A stretch of DNA of 64,000 nt from Pyrocephalus nanus (lineage: Eukaryota; Chordata; Aves; Passeriformes; Tyrannidae), in the NCBI GenBank assembly GCA_038380795.1, contig CM076259.1:61275938-61339937 (forward strand). The letters are read 5' to 3'. Each line of letters opens with the position of its first letter. The first letter of the stretch is position 1. The notes beneath the pieces are model-generated. The model made no database searches and was not told the DNA's origin. It saw only the letters and a program-made list of their open reading frames with translations. Shown here piece after piece: positions 12,796 through 22,834 of this stretch. The position numbers were made by a program, and so were the translations under genes.

Positions 12796-15700
12796 TAACT
12801 TTTGTATGATTTTCTCACCCTATGTAGACTTTCAAACGTGTTCTTATCCGGGAAGAACAATATGACTCCATTATAGTCTTCTACAACTTAGTGTTTATGC
12901 AGAAGCTGAAAACAAACATTTTGCAATATGCTTCCAACAGGGTAAGCCATTAGCTCTGTTCACTTTTCAATGGACTAGAAATATATAGACAACAAAACCT
13001 TATGATTATTTTATTATTCTTATAGCCTCCTACTCTGTCACCCATCCCACACATTCCTCCCAGCCCTCACCAGTTTTCCAACTCTCCTCGGCGTGTCCCT
13101 GCTGGCAGTAACATCTACATCTCACCTTTGGAGAGCCCACACAAATTCTCTGATGGGTTTCAATCACCCACAAAGATGACTCCAAGGTCGAGGTAGGTTG
13201 TTAACAAGCATTTCTTTGACTAAATTGAAGGTACTTGGGGGATTTTAGTGGAAGCAAATTAGAAAACTGCAGTCTAGTTTGTCAGTAGTCTGTGGCTGTT
13301 ATATCTTTTCTGTTAAAAGTTTGTGTCCTCTATTTGAAACCTTTATTCATTTTTGAGTGCTTTTCTGTTGTGCTCAAGGAGGCTTTTGTTGGTTGTTTTT
13401 CCTTTTTTTTTTTTTTTACGCCCCCAGAGAGGAATTTCCTGACCTAGTTGCTTAAATGTTGTTGGCTTTGACTCTGGATCACACTCCTGAAAAACAGATG
13501 AGCTTTGTAAGCTTGTTCAAAGGAAAAATACTTTTTCAGAACAAAATGTTTATTTAGTTGGCTGAACAGAATATTGCAAAGTGTTGGTCACTAGTTCTTA
13601 GCGGACGAGGATGACAGCAAATGTGCCAGTTTCCAGTGGCTTTTCAAAATAGGATCAAGTGAGTCCCAGTGCATCTGGCCCACTGTGTACCAAAGTTTAA
13701 ATGTTACTGCGTATTTCAGGTTGAAGTCTTGCATGGTTTTGATTAGCAAACACTTAAAGATGAAAGAATGACTGTATGAGCACCCAGCACACAAGGGTCT
13801 TCCTGGTGTGTTCTCTGGTTCTTTTAAGCCACAATTTCATTTCTGTCTGTGTGATACAGTTGATTTAGTGATTCAGCATTCACTGGCCCAAAGAGAAATA
13901 CCTCACTGCAGTAAAGCACAGTATGAGTTTGCACTGTTAATGCAGAGAGGAAGGGACCTTGTTAATGCCTCGTGCTAAGCTCTGCAAATTAGTGGATCCT
14001 TCTGTCATTGTTAAATGCAGCCTAATCTTAAACAATTCTCTTCTTCATTTGGCAGAATTTTGGTGTCTATTGGAGAATCATTTGGGGTGAGTTTTAACAT
14101 GTTTAATGTCTGCTCTTAAATGCACATAAGTTTTGGAGGAATGAGATAACCTGCTCGCATCTCTGGAACTTGCCAGTGAGTGTGTCTAATTAAATGTAGT
14201 AATTACAGGAAAGTTCTTTTAACTCCTTCCAAATATCCAGATTCACTTCTAAAATGTGTTGCAGTTTGTTTTTAAGTTGCTTTGGCAGAAGACAAAATTC
14301 TTAAAACTCCAGAGTTTTTAGAACTCCTAATTTTTTTAGTGGATAATCTGGAAAGTTGGAATTGTTTCAGGATTCATTGGCAATTCTTTCTATATTTTCT
14401 TGTCACTTCAGACTTCTGAAAAGTTTCAAAAGATAAACCAGATGTTGTGCAACAGTGACAGCCAGCTGAAGCGCAGTGCAGAAGTAAGTGCTGCTCCGAA
14501 GCCACTGAAGAGGCTGCGCTTTGATATAGAGGGGCAAGACGAAGCAGATGGAAGGTGAGATTGTCCTTGGCTCTTCAGTAATCTTACATGTAGTTAGGTG
14601 TTGGGGCCTTCCATCCTGACTTCTTCCCGATATTGGTAACTTGTGTTAATTTGTGAACTTCGGTAACTCTATTAAGTGAGAGATGGTAGCATCGTGCTTC
14701 TCAATTAGATGCTTTGATGTCAGAAGTGAAGGATTTATTCATCGCCTGTAAGAGAAGCCGATAACACTGAAATGAACTAACCTCAATTTGAAGTTTAGGT
14801 TACAAGGATAAAGAGGTATTTTTATTGACTTAATCATATTGTTTCTGTCTGCAGCAAACACCTACCCCAGGAGTCCAAGTTCCAACAAAAGCTTGCAGAA
14901 ATGAGTGAGTATTACTTTCCTCATAAACTGCACAGCAGTGAGTGCTTTGGATAGAACAATTTGGGCCCACTCAGATGAAAATGTTGCTCAACACTGATGT
15001 CATTTAGGTAACCTGCTCGGTTTTTGTAAAAATGCAGATTACAAAATGGAAATTTACATACACAGGAAAATCGTTTGTGTAGTTTTGTTTGTTGCTTTGC
15101 TGTCTTTTGTACTAAAATGTCTGACTGCTTTTTCTTCTACTGTGAATCAGCATTTCCTTCAGATTTTACGGGATCAGTTTTCTGTTTTTTCAAATGAAAC
15201 TCAGATCTAGCTCAGGAAAAGCAAATCGGCCCCACCCCCCCCACGTGAGTTGTATTATCTGCTCCCGAGAAGGAGCACACTTTGTCTGGCCAGGCATTCT
15301 CACTATCTGGTGGAATCTGAGCTCTGTAGCTGAGCAGATTTGCCCATTAAAAACTCTTACCTCACTCATCAAGATAGGTATGAATGTGGATCCGGACACC
15401 TCTCCTTTATTTAAGGTAGGGGAAATACTTCAGTGTTTACTTGTGTCGGAGGTTAAGAAGGAGAGTTCTATCTCATGTCCGGTGGTGTTAGTGTGTGTCA
15501 CTGAGGGGAAAAGGCATTTCCTGGCCAGCTGGCTCTGGCATGTGGGCACTGCTCGGCCCACAGCATCTGCCTGGCATCAAGGCAAGATTCCCTGTGTGAT
15601 ACAGAGCATCTGCCCACCTCGAGGATGAAAAAAAGAAACAATGAGAACTTGAGTGAACAGGTGGAAGAAATTTTCTAGGATGTGTAAGATTTAACAAGAA

Positions 15701-15956
15701 TTGCTGAAGCAATGCAGAATTAGGTGTTTATTTTATAATGAGGGACTTAGTTTATTTAGAATTCAGAATAGTGTACTTCTATTCCACGTGTCACTACAAA
15801 TTTTTACAATTATCAGTCCAAAATAATTCTGAAGAAAATTATTTCATTTCATTCTTTTTTGTTTTGGGTTTTTTTTTTGTAGCATCTACTCGAACAAGAA
15901 TGCAAAAGCAGAAGCTGAATGATGGAAATGATACCTTAACCAGTAAAGAAAAGTGA
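9681..15956 (+). CDS. RB1: RB1, retinoblastoma protein, 3' part (human exons 18-27)
   Basis: This is the C-terminal part of the pocket-protein tumour suppressor, a nuclear repressor of E2F transcription factors that is switched off by CDK phosphorylation. Ten exons join in frame to 364 codons plus TGA, against 363 residues for the same human segment. The order is the end of pocket A, the spacer, pocket B and the C-terminal domain. Pocket B keeps the LxCxE-cleft residues equivalent to human C706, Y709, K713, Y756 and N757. The C-terminal domain keeps SP/TP sites matching S780, S788, S795, S807, S811 and T826, a basic nuclear-localisation stretch, and an RxL cyclin-docking motif (KRLRF). Introns are short, 84 to 1042 bp. 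The 5' half of the gene lies outside the window. Identity is certain from continuous similarity and matching exon lengths; residue numbers are human equivalents recalled from knowledge of the family. Confidence 0.98.
10159..10304 (+). CDS. RB1: RB1 exon 19: spacer and start of pocket B
   Basis: The exon is 146 bp, as in human, with acceptor CTCCAG and donor GTTTGT. It encodes [11 protein letters not shown], so the SP sites equivalent to human S608 and S612 are kept. A variable stretch rich in Pro and Ser follows, then the conserved [10 protein letters not shown] that opens pocket B. The variable stretch has the same length as in human but adds one TP and one SP motif. Confidence 0.97.
10983..11128 (+). 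CDS. RB1: RB1 exon 20: pocket B
   Basis: The exon is 146 bp, as in human, and completes a codon split after one base. It contains [17 protein letters not shown] followed by [17 protein letters not shown], a cyclin-fold helix region of pocket B. The first dozen residues ([15 protein letters not shown]) differ noticeably from human, while the second half is nearly identical. The donor is CAG|GTAACA. Confidence 0.97.
11681..11785 (+). CDS. RB1: RB1 exon 21: pocket B, LxCxE cleft
   Basis: The exon is 105 bp, as in human, in phase 0 at both ends. It starts [19 protein letters not shown]. Residues equivalent to human C706, Y709 and K713, which line the LxCxE-binding groove, are all present. The acceptor is TTTAATAG and the donor GAG|GTATGG. 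Confidence 0.98.
12710..12751 (+). repeat. Perfect 21-bp tandem duplication
   Basis: The unit ggttttataagtttgtcaaat occurs twice head to tail, with no difference between copies, implying a recent event. It lies in RB1 intron 21 about 80 bp before exon 22. Confidence 0.95.
12763..12796 (+). repeat. (TA)n plus T-run microsatellite
   Basis: About seven TA units are followed directly by a T run of about 19, ending 31 bp before the exon 22 acceptor. The run acts as part of the pyrimidine-rich region of that intron end. Confidence 0.9.
12828..12941 (+). CDS. RB1: RB1 exon 22: pocket B, LxCxE cleft
   Basis: The exon is 114 bp, as in human, in phase 0 at both ends. It encodes [20 protein letters not shown] and then [13 protein letters not shown]. 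Tyr and Asn equivalent to human Y756 and N757 of the LxCxE groove are kept. A (TA)n tract and a T run lie 30-65 bp upstream of the acceptor. Confidence 0.98.
13026..13192 (+). CDS. RB1: RB1 exon 23: C-terminal domain, CDK sites
   Basis: The exon is 167 bp, one codon longer than the human 164 bp. The extra residue falls in the segment [11 protein letters not shown], where human has IPGGNIYISP. SP sites equivalent to S780, S788, S795, S807 and S811 and the TP at T826 are kept. The site equivalent to T821 reads Ser-Pro instead of Thr-Pro. The preceding intron is only 84 bp. Confidence 0.97.
13193..14055 (+). other. RB1: RB1 intron 23
   Basis: The intron is 863 bp. Apart from a T run near 13405-13417 I see no repeat and no coding sequence. 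An ORF on the opposite strand (13591-13794) has no recognisable similarity. Confidence 0.8.
14056..14086 (+). CDS. RB1: RB1 exon 24 (31-bp microexon)
   Basis: The exon is 31 bp, exactly the human length, and encodes [10 protein letters not shown] after completing the Arg codon split from exon 23. The acceptor is TTTGGCAG and the donor GGG|GTGAGT. It was placed by peptide identity and phase because it is too short to be seen as an ORF. Confidence 0.96.
14412..14554 (+). CDS. RB1: RB1 exon 25: NLS and RxL docking region
   Basis: The exon is 143 bp, as in human. It encodes [18 protein letters not shown], then [19 protein letters not shown] and [10 protein letters not shown]. The two basic clusters of the nuclear localisation signal and the LRF of the cyclin-docking site are kept. 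A perfect consensus donor, GTAAGT, occurs inside the exon at 14484. Confidence 0.97.
14855..14904 (+). CDS. RB1: RB1 exon 26
   Basis: The exon is 50 bp, as in human, and encodes [16 protein letters not shown] with split codons at both ends. It follows the acceptor CTGCAG and ends at donor A|GTGAGT. It is part of the C-terminal domain segment that contacts the E2F-DP marked-box region in the human complex. Confidence 0.96.
14905..15882 (+). other. RB1: RB1 intron 26 with a GC-richer block
   Basis: The intron is 978 bp. Positions 15190-15640 are richer in G and C than their surroundings and open in several frames on both strands, the longest being 144 codons. I do not recognise the sequence. 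It could be an old LTR or other repeat, but no termini, primer-binding site or target duplication are evident. Confidence 0.6.
15883..15956 (+). CDS. RB1: RB1 exon 27: C-terminus and stop
   Basis: This is the terminal coding exon: 73 coding bases of conserved tail ending NDTLTSKEK, then TGA at 15954-15956. It starts [13 protein letters not shown] after the codon split from exon 26, giving a 24-residue tail as in human. The acceptor is preceded by a strong T-rich tract. Confidence 0.97.
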
Positions 15957-17800
15957 GATTCTTCTCAGGACCAGGGGCTGCACTGCTGGCCCTCTTAGAT
16001 TGTTTTTGTTCTACAGCCTTCATTAATAGAGTTGCATTTTTAGTTGCTTTTTATTCCAAACTGCTAGTTTGAAAGCATTTGTACTTCTTTAATTGTTAAA
16101 TGTCTTTCATGATACCTTTACCTTATGATGTAGCATATATACAATATAAGCCACTGAATTTAATTTATATATATTTTTGAGGACTAAAAACAGAGAGTTG
16201 CAAGATTTCTGAATTTCCTGTTGCAGCGTTACTGATATAAGCCGACTCAGTCTCCTTGAATTGAATTCTTTCTGCCTAAAGATGAAACACTAGCTAGCAT
16301 GATATGAAATGCACTAATTTTGTTTCTTAGGTTTGATTTTTAGATTTTCATTACTTGCAAATTTTTAAAATGAGGGGCCAGATACTGCAAAGATTTCTGT
16401 CTCTACATAATTAGCGCATCAAGTTCCCGTTAACTTAAACTGGACAGCAGTCGAGGGTCTTGCAGAGTGTGGGCCTTGCTTCACAAGTACAACCTGAATT
16501 CAAAGTGAAATCGTTACGTAGCCGAACTACTGAAACCAGCACTTGGCATTTTGCAGTTTTCGAGTGTAATTTCAGAGGGCAGTTAGACTGTCCATCAGTT
16601 TGAGTTTCATGAAATGTGATTCCCACAGAGATTCATGCCAGAATCTTCCCAGAAGCTGAAGCCTCTTCCCATATGCAGAGTAATTGATGTGCACTTTCTT
16701 ATCTTGGAAAATCTCAAAAGAAAACGAACAAACAAACCTAAACCTCACCTGGTACACATAAGAATTCAAAATTCTAATGATGTAGAATTTTCTTGATTTC
16801 CTCAAATTTTTACCTAACTATATCCAAGCCAAACAGCTTGAGAAGCAGCTGAAGGCTCAGTGACTTCAGCTGGGTTCCAGGTGAGTAGCCTGAACTCTAA
16901 AAAGCACAGGACATCTGTTGGCCTTACTGCAGCATCTGCACAAAAGCTGAACGTGGTGAACCCACGTTGGGAAAATCAATCTGCCTTATTTTACTGAAAA
17001 GGCAGTTAATTGGGCAATTTATGAATGTTGCAACTAGCAAAAAACCTCAAAACTCAACTTTTTGTCATCTTTTGTAAGTTTCTGATTCAGATACTGGAAT
17101 TTTTCCTTCAGTGAAAAAGCTTTGTAAAATACACTAAACAAAAGTACATTTTTTACTTCTAGTAGATTAAATATAAGCAAATGTCTTGCTTTAAAATGAC
17201 CCATTTTTATGAATTTTAGCTTTTGCAGCTACTTAAATTAAGAACAGTTACGGTAGAAAAGCATGATGTTCATGACATAAACATTCTAAACCAGTATTTT
17301 CTCCAAGTAGCTTATATATAGGTTGTTTAGCTGACCCTAGAGTACTTACAATAGGATTTTTTTAAAAGATCCATTCTAAGCTAATCCTAGAGCTACTAAA
17401 AATTCTACGAGCAGCACACTGATGTGTAAATGAATATTAAAATAATATCGAGGGGTTTTTTAGACTCAGTACAGCTTCAACTTTCTTCCTGAAAAATGTA
17501 CAGAAGTTTTAAGAGTACCTTATGTTTATTTTCTCACTTTTTGCAGAGTTTTACAGAAAGAATGTATGTTAGCATTGGGGTGCACTGACTTAAGGTCTGT
17601 TACAGTAGTCAGGGTTCTTCCTTTGGCAAGGGGAAGAACATAGAGTCCAGTACCTAAACAGATTCATTATTTCTTTACTGTGACAATGTATTTTTTTGTT
17701 CAAACAGACTGAAGGCTTTACATGAAATTTATGATAATATTTTATACAACTAATCAGTTTCTCTCCTTTCAAGGTAAATAAAATAGCTTTTAAAAGATTT
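15957..17800 (+). other. RB1: RB1 3' untranslated region
   Basis: The stretch between the RB1 stop codon and the first AATAAA downstream is about 1.8 kb, close to the length I recall for the human RB1 3' UTR. It is AT-rich and contains no recognisable transposon and no convincing ORF. The exact cleavage site cannot be read from sequence, so the right boundary is approximate. Confidence 0.7.
17777..17782 (+). promoter_or_regulatory. RB1: RB1 polyadenylation signal
   Basis: This is the first canonical AATAAA on the + strand after the RB1 stop. T-rich sequence (TTTTCTTTTACT) follows about 30-45 bases downstream, as expected for a cleavage site near 17800. The minisatellite and CR1 sequence begin shortly after it. 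Confidence 0.65.
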
Positions 17801-18074
17801 ATAGTCCGTAGTTTTCTTTTACTAGATGGGAAGGTGACTTCGTATGGTAATGATGTCCTCCTGTAACACACTTCCACTATGACTCTGCAGCTGATACAGG
17901 CAGAGGTTGCTCCATCTCCAGTGATTCTGTTTGGGTGCAGAGGTCCAAAGAGTTGCATGATTGGGCTTGTGGTTACCTTCAAAGGCTTCCATGGGATGTT
18001 CTGGAAATATTCTCACCAGACCTCGTAGCAGGGTCACTGGCAGGTTGGTAATGCTGGCAGATGCAGGCTGGTAG

Positions 18075-18137
18075 CATGGTCTGGGTCACTGTCATGGTCT
18101 GGGTCATTGTCATGGTCTGGGTCACTGTCATGGTCTG
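18075..18137 (+). repeat. 18-bp minisatellite, 3.5 copies
   Basis: The unit catggtctgggtcactgt repeats with a single base change (c to t) in the second copy. Because 18 is a multiple of three, both strands stay open and give spurious six-residue repeat peptides. Confidence 0.95.
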
Positions 18138-18194
18138 TGCATGGTCCTTCAGCAGGTTGATGTCTGCATCTGGAAGCATTCCCATCATGAGTTG

Positions 18195-18405
18195 GGGAAG
18201 GTTTAGGTTGGATAGCAGGAAAAAGTTCTTCACCCAGAAAGTGGTTGGGCGCTCAGGGAAATGGTCATGGCACCAAGCCTGACAGAGTTCAAGAAGCGTT
18301 TGGATAACACTTTCTGGCATATGGCGTGACTCTTGGGGTGTCCTGTGTAGTGCCTGGAGTTGGACTCGATGATCCTGATGGGTCCCCTCCCACTCAGCAT
18401 ATTTC
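18195..18405 (+). mobile_element. CR1 LINE, 3' fragment
   Basis: In sense orientation it contains gaaggtttaggttggatagc, caccaagcctgacagagttc and gagttggactcgatgatcc, ending in a form of ccaactcagcatattc. It belongs to the CR1 group that ends with this tail. Confidence 0.9.
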
Positions 18406-19872
18406 ACCACCCTGCTTTTCATAAGCAATTCTTTTCTCTCAGAACTGCTGGAAATAGCCAGGATACCAAGCTCCAGTGTCAGCCACCATGGCTTTGGTGT
18501 CTGGCTGTGGGCACATCAGCCTCACAGGCTCCCTGTCCCTGCCTTTTTAGAGTCCAGAGGTGCCTGTGACTCATGACACTGCTGAGCATGCAGGGCTGTT
18601 TATAGCATCAGTGCTCAGGACAATGCTTAGGGCACAAAGTTCACTGGCAGGCTTGCCAGTTCCTGCCCCCTCAAAAAAAGGCATTTTCAGAGTCTGATTT
18701 TTAAACAGATACATATGCAAATAAGCGTATGTTGAAACTAATGGCTTTTCATCAGATATATGGAAATCTTACTGTTTGACAGCACTTTCCCGGAGCAAGA
18801 CCTTGTACTAAAAATGGCCTAGAATATTGAAACTGTGTTCCAGGAAAAAAGAAAATTAGGATTCACAGCAGAAGAGTTGGACAAAAAAATGTGATGAGCA
18901 TTTTAGGTGCCTAATGGCAAGTGTTGCACCATTGGTCGAATGATAACCGCTGTGGAGAAACATAAATTTCTGGAGAAAATATGTCTCTGCCTAAAACTTA
19001 CATGTAAGATGAGTGTACTGGATCTCGGAAAGGCTTGTTTCTGTCCATTGATGCTTAGGGGAATTTAATCTATTGGCTTGGCTGTGTAGCCATCTGAAGA
19101 CTGAAGAGCTGGTTCTCAGCCTCTTCATTTGCTGTTCTGTAGCTTCATCTCTTCCTGTTGTCCACTGTTTCCAAACTAATGCTCTTTGTTCTTACATGTC
19201 ACAGGAACTTATTTCTTCCTCACTGCATTTGACTTGCAAGTGAAGAATTTTGTGCTTAGGCAGTGCTAGTTCAGGAGGGCTGTAGTAAAGAGCAAGTTAC
19301 TCACAGGTGCTGGAACAGCCATGGCAATGTGTAAAATTGCACATCTTAAGTACAGGAGTGGCTGAAGGAAGACACCTGTGTTGAATATGAAACAGTTGGA
19401 GAAGGTGACGGCTCTGTGATACCACCACAAAGTACCAGCTGAAATTGTTTAAATTGTTAACAAGCTGGTAATAATGTGCGTTTGTTTAAGAAACAATGAT
19501 TGGTGTTCTGAGGACCATTTTATTAATTATTATGTCACTAATTTCTTAAGGCATTAATTTCTTTGAAAGGTGGAGCACTTGCATAAATTCTCCAGCTTAC
19601 AAACATGTTATCTGGTGATAATGATTTCCTGAAGAACACAAATAGCCTTTAAGGTACCTCTGTGAAATATTATCTGGTTTATTAACTACATAGTCAACTC
19701 GGTCTACAAACATCAGGCTTTCTTCATTTTGACTGAAAAGGAAAAAAATCCCACTCATAATCTTTTAAATATTATGGCATTTTTATTAATGATCTATTAA
19801 ACCAGGTAAGTTTATAAAGAAACAAAAATTCAAAACATATATTTATGTTCAGGCTGTAAACTTTTTACATCA

Positions 19873-20325
19873 TTACAGAATCACAGAATATGCTGAGTTG
19901 GAAGAGACCCAAAGGATCACTGAGTCCAACTCTTGGCCCTGCACTGGACCATCTCTGAGAGTCATACCATGTACCCAAGAGTATTGTCCAAATGCTTCTT
20001 GAAATCTGTCAGGCTTGGTGCTGTGACCACTTCCCTGGGAGCCTGTTCCAGTGCCCAACCACCCTCTGGATGAAGAATCTTTCTCTAATATCCAACCTAA
20101 ACCTCCCTGACACAACTTCAGGCCGTTCCCTCAGGTCCTGTCACTGGTCACCACAGAGAAGAGATCAGTGCCTGCCCCTCCTCTTCCCCTCAAGAGGAAG
20201 TTGTAACTGCAATGAGGTCTCCCCTCAGTCTCCTCCAGGCTGAACAGACCAAGTGCCCTCAGCTGTTCCTCATACGGCTTCCCCTCAAGGCCCTTCACCA
20301 TCTCCATTGCTGTCCTTTGGACAAT
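19873..20325 (-). mobile_element. CR1 LINE, 3' fragment
   Basis: This is antisense CR1: cacagaatatgctgagttgg at its 3' end, then tggtgctgtgaccacttcc, agcctgttccagtgccc, tcctgtcactggtcaccac and aggctgaacagaccaag. About 450 bp, with few indels. Confidence 0.93.
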
Positions 20326-22711
20326 GAGTCCTGCCTCTATGGGGAAAGTAAATGCTTTGTTTTACAAGGAAAGCCCATGGAAATTGTTCAGATGATATAA
20401 AACCAGCAGTTTACATAGTTATCAGGCATTATAACAAAACTACAGCTGGGTACTATATGACAATGCAGTGCTGGCTTGTAGCTTCAGTAACTTAGGTGAA
20501 CATTTAAATGACCCTCCATTTGTAATTTCTTTTTCTTTCAAATTCCATTTGACTCCCTTTCTGCAAAGTGGAACACTGCTCTTTATTTAAACCCAAGACA
20601 GCTTATGCCTGACCATATTTTCACTTCTTAATAAATACCTTTTTTCTGTGGTGTCTTAAATTTACCCAGTGAGATCCACAAACACAATGTGTTTGTTGCA
20701 GACTATCTCACAATGGTAAAATGCATCCCTACTTTCTTCTGAATTCCCATGGTTAGGTTTCAAGCACATATTTACATACATGCATCCACATTTAACCACC
20801 TAAGCCAGTATGTTTTTTTAAACATTGAGCTTTAAATGCCCAGGAAAGTGCATGCAACTAAAGTTTAAAAATTAAATAAATAACTGTCATTATGAATGTA
20901 ACACTATCACATCCAGGTCAGATGATACAGATGGTATGTATAAATGCCAACACTGACAACTTGAATCTTTAGGATCATCCTCATTCAGTCCAGAGATGCT
21001 TTTTCTCAATTACAGGCTTTGTCAATTACTCTGAAATTGCATCTAGGCTTTATTGTGTACAGTCACTTGGAAATTATGAGCAGGAAGGAAATAAATTGGA
21101 AAAAAATGGCACTATTGTTTATATTAAGCTAAAAATGCCTTGTTTCAAGTAGCACGTCATTTTGATTGCAGTAAGTGTTCAACTACTGAGTTATGAACTT
21201 GAGGCAATGCAGGAGAGTGGTATCCCTCTCCAGCACTATCATTCCATGGAGTAGTATCTCCAGGGAGCCAGAAAATGTTTTTGATTAGATGTTGAGTCAA
21301 AGAACCCCATTATTTCATATTTACAGTTTTGGTTTGTTTCTTTAAGTAAAGCATCTGCAGAAACATCTGCAGAGACCTTTAATAGTACATGCCTTAGGAA
21401 GGCTGGAGTGACTGCAGAGAGGCCATTATCAAGGGCATGGCTGCCCAGCTCGTTCCAGTTCCCAGTGAGACTGGTTGTGTGCCATCATAATGCCATCTGT
21501 GTGGAACAGGGTCTGGTACAAGCTGCTGCCCAAAGGCTGGGCTGTGGTAGTACACCCTTGTTCTGTGTGCTGCTGCAGCTAAGGAAGTGCTGGCAGGTGA
21601 GTCTGGCAGTTTGCATGCCCAGAAATGGAAAGAGGAAACTTCAGCCATCCCTGGCTTAACCAGGGATACGCAGCCTTGGCTTACACAGGATCCTTTGTGT
21701 GGATGCTTTGGTATGATCAGTGCTGGGCTATAGCACACAAGGTTTGCAGTAAAGTTCTGCCCTACCATGATACTGTTTTGCTGTCTGCATTAGCCTCTAT
21801 TTGTGTACTGGCATCAAGTGCTTTTCAACACAAACTTATCAAAACTGATCTCTGACCCCAGAAAAGTTGCGGTTTTGATGAAACTGCGAAGGATGTACTG
21901 GAAAGGTTTTGAGCACTTCTGTTTGAATACAAAATACAGACACAGTTGCTGAATTAGGGACTTATCCTGCTGGAGGAAGTTGTACTAATCACAGAGGGGG
22001 TGGCACAATTTGCTTGTTAGCCGTAGATGATCCAATATATTTCTAGTGAAAGTCTGAGGCAAATGTCTCAAACACAAGTAATTATTTACCACAGCATTTT
22101 CAAAAATGTTTGGTTACCGCCCTCTTCATAAGTAAATCCTGCTGTCTGCATGCTTCACCCTTCCAACTCACACCCATGAGGTCTAGTGTGAAGAGGGGCA
22201 ATACTCATTACTTCTCATCATCTTTTCTGGAGTATGTGCTGCTCCTTTTCCTACTCCTCCTCCTCAAAGAACAGGACTGTTTGAGGAATGAGCCTCCAAT
22301 AGAGTAAAGAACTGTTATTTCTGCTTTAGAAATGAGGATGTGATCATTTAAGGGAATTAGTTTCTTAGAAACCACATCCGAGGATTAGAAAAAGTCGTTG
22401 AAGGATTCAGTGGAACAGCAATGATCTGCAGAAAGGTTACATGACTGTATTACTGTACTGAGCCTTGTCATCGGGCTTCTTGTCTTCCCCATTTGTAAAA
22501 TACTGCAAAAGGCACTTGAAGTCACTCAGTCAAAATTTTAAGAGAAATAAATGCTCAGGCTTAATTCACAGTTACCTCTTGGAAAATTCAAGTAAATGCT
22601 CCATAAGCTTCACATCTTCTGTAATGGGGCAAACCTTCCTCTGTGCAGCACTGGGTGAGGTTTTCATCTTAACTCACTTCAGTCAGAAATTAAGCATCTA
22701 CTCTACTTTAG

Positions 22712-22731
22712 CCATCACTGATCAGTGATGG
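22712..22731. repeat. 20-bp perfect palindrome
   Basis: The sequence ccatcactgatcagtgatgg equals its own reverse complement. It lies about 125 bp beyond the predicted RCBTB2 poly(A) signal. Confidence 0.95.
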
Positions 22732-22834
22732 GAGAAAGAGGCATGTCCAGAGGGCAACTCCTCTCTCCTAAAAAGGCCTGGTAGCTAAGTGGTATGGTCA
22801 CCTTGCAGCACTGACCAAAGGAGAATCTGAAACA

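Larger units (their letters stand above)
11786..12827 (+). other. RB1: RB1 intron 21
   Basis: This 1042-bp AT-rich intron has no gene or transposon that I recognise. Its 3' end holds a 21-bp tandem duplication, a (TA)n tract and a T run close to the acceptor. Confidence 0.85.
17801..22834. other. Intergenic region between RB1 and RCBTB2 3' ends
   Basis: The two genes converge here. The region holds an 18-bp minisatellite, CR1 copies at 18195-18405 and 19873-20325, and a 20-bp perfect palindrome at 22712. A GC-richer stretch at 21400-21780 with ORFs on both strands is not recognisable as a gene. No RNA gene was identified. Confidence 0.75.

Noticed and set aside
17979..18428. 149-codon - strand and 73-codon + strand ORFs with repeated six-residue units
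   Set aside because: They are translations of an 18-bp minisatellite and an adjoining CR1 fragment, and the repeat is open simply because its length is a multiple of three.
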